Assembly (NCBI GenBank): GCA_025349905.2
Contig: MU625034.1
Coordinates: 1 to 13,542 of the forward strand
Origin: Blastocladiella britannica
Lineage: Eukaryota; Blastocladiomycota; Blastocladiomycetes; Blastocladiales; Blastocladiaceae
Reading direction: 5' to 3'
Length of the DNA stretch: 13,542 nt
This document shows positions 1 through 6,064 of the stretch, one piece after another. The position numbers and the translations under genes are program-made. Below the pieces are notes generated by a model. That model was not told where the DNA came from. It did no database searches and saw only the letters and a list, made by a program, of their open reading frames with translations. How positions within the stretch are numbered: the first letter of the stretch is position 1; each line of letters begins with the position of its first letter.

Positions 1-30
1 CATCATTTTAACGATGAAATGAAAACACAG

Positions 31-830
31 CAACGTGGGTCCTGGTCCCCGAGGCCGGCGAGTTCCCGTACCCGCTGCACGAGTTTGCCGAAAACAAGCC
101 CGGGTACAAGGGTGTGGTGGCGCCGCTGCTCAGTTACTTGCACTCGCGTGGGCCGACCGCTCCATCTACCGGCACTGGGACTGCCGGCGCCACTGAACCA
201 GCGTCAGCAGGGGAAACCGAGGCTCCATCCCAGACGGCTCCCAGCTACTTGCAACAAGGCCTGATGGTGCAGCGCACGTGGACGACCGAGGCGACGTTGC
301 TCGCGGCCGAGCCCATGCAACTGCAGCCCCCCGCGCCGCGCCCGCCGCTCGAGACCAGCGTGTACATGCCGGTCCACACGGCCGCGCTGTTCACCAACCT
401 GGAGTTTGTCGAGTGGCACGCGATGCATTTCCCGGTGCTGACGTCGAGCCAGACGCTGCACGACAGCAGCAACGTGATGCACGCGTTTGCGTCGCAGAAC
501 GCCAACTTGGAAGGCCTACGGTGTGTCTGGCGCGCGTTGCACAGGGCGGGCCGCGCATCGGTGGCCAAAAAGATGCTGCAGACGTTTAACCGCGCCAATA
601 ACCAGCCGCTGCACATGGCGCTGTACCAGCTGCGGGAAAAAGGGTTCACGGCCGAGCGGCACGCGGTGGTCGCGTGGCTCATGGCGCAGATGGTGTCGGC
701 GCGGTTCGTGGCTGCCGACGACGTGCCGCAGGTGTTGAGCGATTTCGATGCGCGGTACGATGCGGACGCGAGGGCACAGGACGCGGCGATGGAGGTGCAG
801 GCGTTGGTGCCAATGAATGCGCGGTTTTGA
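31..830 (+). CDS. Last exon of an unrecognised protein gene (5' part outside window)
   Basis: The frame is open from about base 18 to a TGA at 828-830. A good splice acceptor (…AACACAG) ends at base 30, with a possible TTAAC branch site at about 8-12. I therefore read 31-830 as a terminal exon entered with two bases of a split codon; it gives about 265 residues. The first residues (TWVLVPEAGEFPYPLHEF) look like real protein and lie upstream of any in-frame ATG, which argues for an incoming exon. A Pro/Ala/Thr-rich linker follows, then a helical-looking C-terminal domain of about 150 residues containing VEWHAMHFPVL and AALFTNLEF. I recognise no family and see no catalytic motif, signal peptide or membrane segment. 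The gene points toward the coiled-coil gene at 1151, about 320 bp downstream. The acceptor position is inferred. Confidence 0.6.
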
Positions 831-1150
831 TTTTTGATTTTGTTGTTCTCCAACCGAGAAATGGTGCGCCGGCCCTAGAGGTCGCACATTTATCAGTTTA
901 ATTTAAGCTCGAATGGGTGAATGGGGCGGCGGCGGAGCTGCTTTATCGCGACGTGCACGGCTTTCCACGCTCAGTCCGAGTTCGATGGGAGTTCTGCAAA
1001 AAAACGACAGATGAATGGCGTGGCGTGTGGAGGAGGAGTCCACGTGAGGCCCGTCTGCGATTTGTCCCAAAAACGGCGCTGACGGGTTTTTGTCCCCTCT
1101 CTTTGCATTGCTTCGACACCGACCAGTCATCAACAACAATCTTGAACAAA
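831..1150 (+). promoter_or_regulatory. Intergenic region, putative promoter of the coiled-coil gene
   Basis: This 320 bp spacer holds the 3' end of the first gene and the leader of the next. Visible elements are a CACGTG palindrome at 1041-1046, a GGAGGAGGAG purine block at about 1029-1038, and a CAAAAAC…TTTTTG imperfect dyad at about 1068-1093. An AC-rich leader runs directly into the ATG at 1151. The purine block followed about 40 bp later by AAAAACGGC loosely resembles the module upstream of the two nuclease genes. The reading frame of the downstream gene is open back to about 917, so an N-terminal extension cannot be excluded. Confidence 0.4.
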
Positions 1151-2586
1151 ATGACCAGCGCCGACGACGACCTCAGCAAAGCCAAGGAGCTTGTCCAGCG
1201 CGCTTCCAAGGCGCTCTTAGCCGAGACCGACGACCTGGAAAATCTGGCCAAGGCCATCCGCAACCACGGGGACACCTTCCTCGCCGCAAGAGAGAAATGG
1301 GCGCGCCTCGTCCCCATTTGGGAGCGCAAACGGAAGGCGCTCGCGACTGCCTCCTCGAAATACTCTCGACTCAGCGGCGTCACTCTTGGCTCGGACGACC
1401 TGGACGAGGCGACCGAGCGCATGGGTGAGTTCAAGGAGCTCATCGAGCCAGTTCTGGCGGTCGAGTCGGGCGCCACCCCCGCTTCAGCAGCCGCCGCCGC
1501 CGCCGACACTGCCGAGGACTCGCGCGGCCAGCTGGAGCACGGTAAAGCGGAAGCGGATCGACTCATCGCCGCGGCCAAGGTAGTGGCCGAACGAGTCATT
1601 GCCACAGCGAAACTGGACGCAAGTCGGCTCGTCGCTGGCGCGGAATCCAACAACAACAACCTCGGCCCCCTCCTTGAGGCCGCGGAAAGGCGTTTTGCCC
1701 ATGTCGAACAAGAACGGAGTGCGGCTATCCAGCGCGCGACCGACGCCGAGACCAAGCTGCAGGTGGCAACAAAAAGCGCGATCAAGATGGAACAAGAACG
1801 TGATGCTGCTGTCGAGCGCGCAAACAAGCTCGATCTCCAACTGAAGAAGGCGCAAATCGACGCATACGTGCTGAAGAATAATCTAGAAGCCGCACAGGAC
1901 GAGCTTGCCGCGATGAGGAAGGTCGAGCACGAACGTCGTACAGCAAAATGGGCCGCGATCAAGCAACCAGGTTGGGTACCTCGCTCGTCTGCCGTTGTCC
2001 CTGTTGCTCCGTGGGCTGCCGCTCCACGGCCGGCGCTTGCGCCGGTCGTCTCGAGCTCACCCGCTGCCTCAAGCGCATCTGCGGCCTCCAACTTATCTGC
2101 TACTTCAAGTGAATCCGACATGTTCGAGCCGGATAACCACACTGACGTTTCGTCGGTTACGACCGAGACCCCACAGGCTGATTTTGCGTTTGTCCCAGGT
2201 ATGCATTTTTCGTTCCCACCGACTCATTCAGCACTCACACAAACAAATAAAAAACAGCGCTCCCGAAAAAGGATCCCAACGAAATCCGTACCGAGAACGT
2301 GATCGCCAACTTCAACAAGAAAGGGTGGACCGTGCGCACGATCAAGGACAAGGGCCGCACTTTCATGTCGGTGACCGACCTCGGCATGCACCTTGCGCTG
2401 GGCATCATGCACCCGACGCGGCAGGCGGGTCGCCACGCGTGCAAATACGCCAAGGACGCGAGCGGATCGTGGGTGACGGGCGTGCTCCAGACGCCCAACC
2501 GCACTGTGTACATGGTGCTGGAGGCGTACGAAAAGTACGTGCACTGCCACTTTTCGTCCCGTGAGGAGATCCCGGACTGGAAATGA
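1151..2586 (+). CDS. Coiled-coil protein with a C-terminal globular domain (two exons)
   Basis: Exons are 1151-2198 and 2258-2586. The 59-nt intron starts GTATGC, ends AACAG and splits a GCG codon; the product is 458 residues. I chose the ATG at 1151 for its A-rich context (GAACAAAATG). Residues 1-105 are helical and charged. A long coiled coil spans roughly 130-270, with Ala-rich 11-residue periodicity (RLIAAAK, RVIATAK, RLVAGA) and then an EQERxAAxxRA pattern. Residues 275-345 are Pro/Ser/Ala-rich and disordered. Residues 360-450 form a compact domain (…GWTVRTIKDKGRTFMSVTDLG…HPTRQAGRHACKYAKD…TVYMVLEAYEKYV). The FMSVTDL…P..QA pattern faintly recalls the BRO-N fold of viral and phage proteins, but I would not assign it on this. 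Function is unknown. It converges on the nuclease gene at 2686 with only 99 bp between stop codons. Confidence 0.8.
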
Positions 2587-2668
2587 TTTTTTTTTCAATA
2601 TATTGCACTTTTCATTTATATTTTACTCGATACGCGCAATGGGAAAAACAATAGACTGCTTATATTTG

Positions 2669-2674
2669 AATAAA
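2669..2674 (+). terminator. Poly(A) signal AATAAA of the coiled-coil gene
   Basis: A canonical AATAAA lies about 83 nt after the TGA at 2584-2586 and only 11 bp before the stop codon of the convergent nuclease gene. Cleavage 10-30 nt downstream would place the transcript end inside that gene's last codons, so the two mRNAs probably overlap at their 3' ends. Confidence 0.5.
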
Positions 2675-2685
2675 AATTTAATCGC

Positions 2686-3519
2686 TCAGGCCTTGGTAAT
2701 CGCGTCCAATTCGTTGGCCCACTGGGTAAAGGAGGCCATGATGTTGGCCCACCGGCGCTTGTCAAAATGGATCATGCTCTCCCTGGTTTTGCCTTTGAAA
2801 TGCTGGATCAAGACACAGTGGCGGACCCCAGTCAACCACATGTAGACGTGGATCTGGTTCAACTCATACTCTGGAGTGTACCAAAAGAGCATGTACTTGC
2901 GACACTTGATTTCGACGAGAGTCAGTTGGCTGTTGACGACGCGCAGCCCATCAATCAGGCCGCCGACCGCAAACTTGCCGCCCTCGTACGGCACGAGCGC
3001 CTCAAAGTACCGCTTGGTCATCCGGTTATGAATGCCGAGCTCGTGAGCAATGTCGAGCTCCTTGGCCTTGGCGTACTCCAGGAACTCGCGGGTCCCAGGA
3101 GCGGGCGGCGCGGGCATACGTCTCGGCGGGTCCAACGACACCTTCTTGATCTTGGACGAAAGTTGGGCGATCTCGTCGTCCGAGTCGGCATCCGAGTCGG
3201 TGTCTGAGTTGCCAACAGCCTTGTCGTGGTGTTTGTTGGTTTTGGTCGGGAGAGCAAGGATGTGCTCCGCCAACGCTTGCCACGTGAGGACCTTACGGGC
3301 CGCGTGGTCGTCGTCGAACTTGACGCAAATCAGTGCAAAATCGAGGGGCTTTGCGCGAAAAAACTGGATGATATCCGCCGGCGGCTCGAACCTGAGCTTG
3401 GAAAAGTCGGAGGCATTGAACCGCCACGTCATGCTCGGCGCCGTCTTCTTTTTGTGAATGGCAGCCATGATCGTGTCGGCCTTGGCCGGAATGTTGTTGG
3501 CAGTGGCCGTGATCGTCAT
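2686..3519 (-). CDS. PD-(D/E)XK nuclease-fold protein, YqaJ/lambda-exonuclease-like (paralog A)
   Basis: This is a single 277-residue frame from the ATG at 3519; a later in-frame ATG at 3468 is an alternative. The motif order fits the YqaJ/lambda-exonuclease branch of the PD-(D/E)XK superfamily. It has an N-terminal WRFNASD helix (about 32-38), then EYAKAKE with E154, GGLIDGL with D190, VEIKCR with E203 and K205, and ELNQIHVYM with Q222. D, E and K are the expected metal-binding and catalytic residues. An acidic Asp/Ser linker (about 100-118) and a Pro-rich stretch separate the first helix from the core. The family cuts or resects DNA, but the substrate here is unknown. It aligns along its whole length with the gene at 3938-5011, including the end (W-A-x(12)-A-x-EL). 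A 48-codon uORF ends on its start codon. Confidence 0.85.
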   Translation of the reverse strand: MTITATANNIPAKADTIMAAIHKKKTAPSMTWRFNASDFSKLRFEPPADIIQFFRAKPLDFALICVKFDDDHAARKVLTWQALAEHILALPTKTNKHHDKAVGNSDTDSDADSDDEIAQLSSKIKKVSLDPPRRMPAPPAPGTREFLEYAKAKELDIAHELGIHNRMTKRYFEALVPYEGGKFAVGGLIDGLRVVNSQLTLVEIKCRKYMLFWYTPEYELNQIHVYMWLTGVRHCVLIQHFKGKTRESMIHFDKRRWANIMASFTQWANELDAITKA

Positions 3520-3662
3520 TGATTGGCTGTGCCGAGAGGTCTTGAAATGAGAGCGGAATAGAATGGCCAACGAGTAGAAGAGGGAGGTGGGCGGTCGGCC
3601 TTTTTTATCGCATTTGCTTGCTGAGCAGCTGCAAGTGGTGGCGCTGTCAAAAAAGAGGCCAT
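3516..3662 (-). other. 48-codon uORF overlapping the nuclease A start by ATGA
   Basis: On the minus strand an ATG at 3662, in a strong context (AAAAAATGGCC), opens a 48-codon frame. Its TGA at 3518-3516 overlaps the nuclease ATG at 3519-3517 as ATGA. Upstream frames ending exactly on a start codon can couple or limit downstream translation. The peptide begins MASF and is Ala/Pro-rich, with no recognisable domain. The geometry is seen directly; use of the frame depends on where transcription starts and is inferred. Confidence 0.35.
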
Positions 3663-3714
3663 TTTTTGGCCAAAAAAAGGTGCAGCAGACACTCCTCAAC
3701 CACCTTCCCTCCTC
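3623..3714 (-). promoter_or_regulatory. Shared upstream block, copy A (palindrome AAAAAANNGGCCNNTTTTT)
   Basis: Read on the plus strand, this block has GAGCAGCTGC, then GGTGGCG, then AAAAAAGAGGCCATTTTTT, then CCACCTTCCCTCCTC. The same elements occur in the same order at 5147-5244, upstream of the paralog. The core is a near-perfect palindrome centred on GGCC with flanking A and T runs, which suits a dimeric DNA-binding protein. It lies 105-195 bp upstream of the nuclease A ATG. The homology is visible; a promoter role is inferred. Confidence 0.55.
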
Positions 3715-3871
3715 GATTGAAGTGGATTTTGTGGGCAGAGAGATCGGGCACTCGCTTTTTTTCTTTTACGTACTACACGGTTTCATAGCGCGTTGGAATG
3801 AACGCTGGGCTCACTTGGTACCTTCATCATGATGGATTCGGACAAGAGCAATGATTTTTTAGGACACAAAA

Positions 3872-3877
3872 TTTATT
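3872..3877 (-). terminator. Poly(A) signal AATAAA of nuclease B
   Basis: On the minus strand a canonical AATAAA occurs about 60 nt after the TGA at 3940-3938, in a U-rich 3' flank. The spacing is typical of a short fungal 3' UTR. Confidence 0.6.
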
Positions 3878-3937
3878 GAAAATATAAACCAGACACAACA
3901 AAAAAGGACGGAAAGACACAAAAATATCAAAACAGAC

Positions 3938-5011
3938 TCACTTGCGCGGGTAACGGGAGCTCCGCTTTTCCAGCTCAGTGGCAAAAACTTTGAGCTTAGC
4001 CTCGACGTCGGCCCATTTCGCGTCCGTGTACTGGATCGTGAAATGTTTCAACTTGCCTTCTGACTCTTGGACGTGGATGCATTGGTGAATGCCAGTGACA
4101 TGCATCAGCACCATCACTTGAATGAGCTCGTAGCCCACGATCGTCTCGTTGTCGCATATGCACTTCTTGGAGGAACGCGGGTTTCGGCAGGTGTGCTGAA
4201 TTTGGGTCTTGAAGCCGTTCTCGCCGCGAGCCTTGATCTCAATGATGTGCAGCTCGCCGTTGATCTTTGCGAGCCCGTCGAACTCGCCGCCGAGGAGGAA
4301 TTTGCCGCCAGAAAACGGCAGCACGACTTGGAAATAGTGCCTGTTCAGGCTCGTGTACACCCAGTGTCCCGACTCCTCCTGGAACTGAGCGCGGACAAAA
4401 GGCTCCATGGCGGTACCGTACTCGTTGTCGTAGGCGTAGTCTTGGCGCCTGGGGCGCGCCGGCAGCTCCGAGGGCTGGAGGGACAGGCCCATCATTTCTT
4501 TTTCGAGCAGAAGATCGCCAATGAGGACTCGGCGGGCCTGCTCATCGAGCTCGGCCATGCGCATCATTTTTTCTTCGAGCAGAAGAAGCTCGTCAATGAG
4601 GACTTGGCGGGCCTGGTCATCGAGCTCGGCCATGCGCATCATTTTTTTTTTGAGCAGAAGAAGATCGTCAATGAGGACTTTTTCGCGCAGAAGAAGATCG
4701 CCAATGTGGGCTCGGCGAGCCTGGTCATCGAGCTCGGCCATGCCCATCATTTTTTTTTCGAGCAGAAGAAGATCGTCAATCATTTTTTTTTCGCGCAGAA
4801 GAAGATCGCCAATGTGGGCTCGGCGAGCCTGGTCATCGAGCTCGGCCATGCCCACGATCGTTTTATAAATGGCCAAGTAGTCGTTTACGCGCCATGTCTT
4901 GAAAGTGAATCTCTTGCGATCCTTTGGCCAGTATCCGACCGCCAGAGCGGCGTCGCTGGCGCTGATCCGCCAACCCTCTGCGTACGTGTACTTATTTTGC
5001 CGCGGTGCCAT
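3938..5011 (-). CDS. PD-(D/E)XK nuclease-fold protein with inserted tandem-repeat coil (paralog B)
   Basis: This is a single 357-residue frame from the ATG at 5011 (context ATCACCATGG). An N-terminal helix WRISASDAALAVG (14-26) matches the opening helix of YqaJ-type nucleases. Residues 55-175 are four tandem repeats predicted to form a coiled coil. The core follows: EYGTAME with E203, GGEFDGL with D245, IIEIKAR with E258 and K260, and YELIQVMVLM with Q298. The D-to-E spacing (13 residues) equals that of paralog A. Between ExK and Q there is an extra segment of about 25 residues with H273, C275, C284 and C286, a possible metal site missing from paralog A. All catalytic positions are intact, so activity is plausible; the substrate is unknown. 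Its upstream region is homologous to that of paralog A, indicating duplication of gene plus promoter. The opposite strand stays open for over 300 codons, which I treat as a shadow. Confidence 0.85.
   Translation of the reverse strand: MAPRQNKYTYAEGWRISASDAALAVGYWPKDRKRFTFKTWRVNDYLAIYKTIVGMAELDDQARRAHIGDLLLREKKMIDDLLLLEKKMMGMAELDDQARRAHIGDLLLREKVLIDDLLLLKKKMMRMAELDDQARQVLIDELLLLEEKMMRMAELDEQARRVLIGDLLLEKEMMGLSLQPSELPARPRRQDYAYDNEYGTAMEPFVRAQFQEESGHWVYTSLNRHYFQVVLPFSGGKFLLGGEFDGLAKINGELHIIEIKARGENGFKTQIQHTCRNPRSSKKCICDNETIVGYELIQVMVLMHVTGIHQCIHVQESEGKLKHFTIQYTDAKWADVEAKLKVFATELEKRSSRYPRK
4487..4849 (-). repeat. In-frame tandem repeats (units of 108, 108, 75 and 72 bp)
   Basis: Minus-strand units run 4849-4742, 4741-4634, 4633-4559 and 4558-4487. 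Each begins MAELD(D/E)QAR and continues with (H/L)IGDLLL. The two 36-residue units add a second half-repeat, (M/L)IDDLLLL(E/K)KKM, which the 24-25-residue units lack. All unit lengths are multiples of three, so the frame is kept. The Leu/Glu/Lys pattern with hydrophobic heptads predicts an extended helix or coiled coil. High DNA identity suggests recent expansion and likely length variation between strains. Confidence 0.9.
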
Positions 5012-5126
5012 GGTGATTTGAGGTTAATTGTTTACGAGGAAGAAATAAAGAAGGCACAGGGCGCTTGAAAGAGAGATAAGAAGGAAATGAGCGACGAGCA
5101 GGAGCGAGGGGCGGGCGACGGGGTCT

Positions 5127-5186
5127 TTAAAAGCATTCTCTTCTTGGAGCAGCAGCAGCGGTGGCGTCGAGCCAAAAAGCGGCCAT
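5127..5186 (-). other. 19-codon uORF upstream of nuclease B
   Basis: An ATG at 5186 in the context GAAAAATGGCC, inside the GGCC palindrome, opens 19 codons that end in TAA at 5129-5127, 115 nt before the nuclease ATG. It starts MAAF, matching the MASF start of the uORF before paralog A. The DNA similarity continues for about 40 bp, with small indels that shift the later frame. Use as a uORF is inferred. Confidence 0.3.
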
Positions 5187-5244
5187 TTTTCGGTCATCGA
5201 GCGGACATTTCAGCCTCACTTTCATACGCCCACCTTCCCTCCTC
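5147..5244 (-). promoter_or_regulatory. Shared upstream block, copy B (palindrome AAAAANNGGCCNNTTTTT)
   Basis: Plus-strand order is GAGCAGCAGC, GGTGGCG, AAAAAGCGGCCATTTTT and CCACCTTCCCTCCTC. This is collinear with the block at 3623-3714, and the gap between the last two elements is close (43 against 49 bp). It sits 135-235 bp upstream of the nuclease B start. Conservation concentrated in the palindrome and the pyrimidine block suggests function rather than mere leftover duplication. Confidence 0.55.
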
Positions 5245-5319
5245 AACTAAACTTCCCTTCTCGATCGCAGCGCAATAACAAGAAAAACTTAACCTCAATG
5301 TATACTTTTCCAAAATATT

Positions 5320-6032
5320 CTAGAACCGAACCATGCGCTTCCCAACAACGCAGCTCGCCGGCACCGAAAAGTCCGCTTTCCCAATCGACCCAGCCTTGAC
5401 CCCAAGTCCGCGCTTGGCGAACCCCTTCCACAGGTCGCACACGTTCGCGCCCTTGAAGTTCTGCTGGTCGGCCTGAATGATAGCGTTACGGGCCGTGATG
5501 AATGTCGGGTTGCACGGCGCGAGCTTGAGCCCATCAATGATGTTCTGCATGAACATGATGTTGCCGCCAATCTTGGTGCCGGCGGGAACCGATGCGGGAG
5601 CTTTGCGCCAGTCGGCCTCAAACCCGTTCTTGTCGACGACGTTGAAGTACGCCTCGTAGAGCATCTGGTAGATTTACTCAGTTAGTTTTTCCGTGGAAAA
5701 TAATGAGAAATAAAGAAAGCGGAAACGGACCTCGGCCCAAATCTCGCCGACACCGTGCACGTCGGTCTGTTTCGCGGCATTGGCGTACGTCTGCGGGTTA
5801 GCCGAGAGCGATGTCGAGTAGGGGAACGTGCGAATGCCGCCGGCCTTGCCCGTGTTGAATGGCGCCACGCCCGTGTTGTGCGCGCGCGTAAACTCCTTCT
5901 TTTGCTTGAGCATCACCGCCACAATGTCGGCCCAGCCCTCGTTGAGACCGCCCGATTCCAGGGATGCCAGGCAGTTTGGGTTGCTACCACCTCCGACTGT
6001 TCAAATGTTTTGTTAGTTTACTTCATATGATC

Positions 6033-6064
<32 letters not shown>

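Larger units (their letters stand above)
3520..3937 (-). promoter_or_regulatory. Intergenic region: nuclease A promoter and 3' flank of nuclease B
   Basis: This 418 bp spacer contains the 5' region of nuclease A and the 3' UTR of nuclease B. The half nearest nuclease A holds the shared upstream block (3623-3714). The other half is AT-rich and carries the nuclease B poly(A) signal at 3872-3877. The stretch at about 3720-3850 shows no gene or repeat that I can support. Confidence 0.5.
5012..5319 (-). promoter_or_regulatory. Intergenic region: nuclease B promoter and fungalysin 3' flank
   Basis: This 308 bp spacer separates the nuclease B start from the fungalysin stop. Most of its recognisable content is the shared upstream block at 5147-5244, plus a 19-codon uORF on the minus strand (5186-5127). 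The part next to fungalysin (about 5270-5319) is AT-rich and suits a 3' UTR. No further gene is supported here. Confidence 0.5.

Noticed and set aside
917..1150. In-frame N-terminal extension of the coiled-coil protein
   Set aside because: The frame is open, but the 78 residues look like translated spacer. The ATG at 1151 has a better leader, and promoter-like elements fall within this stretch.
943..2142. A 399-codon open frame on the minus strand opposite the coiled-coil gene
   Set aside because: It has an Ala/Ser/Arg-rich shadow composition with no motif. The plus strand has heptads, a proper intron and a domain-bearing second exon.
3520..3699. In-frame N-terminal extension of nuclease A to 3699
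   Set aside because: The extension is Cys/Ser/Phe-rich and unlike the paralog, and it overlaps the conserved upstream block. The paralog start supports a short N-terminus.
4487..4849. CRISPR-like array
   Set aside because: The repeats are contiguous, coding and without unique spacers. They are in-frame protein repeats.
4067..5068. A 333-codon open frame on the plus strand opposite nuclease B
   Set aside because: It exists because the repeats and GC-rich codons keep the antisense frame open. The minus-strand frame has the conserved nuclease motifs and a matching paralog; this frame has no recognisable domain.
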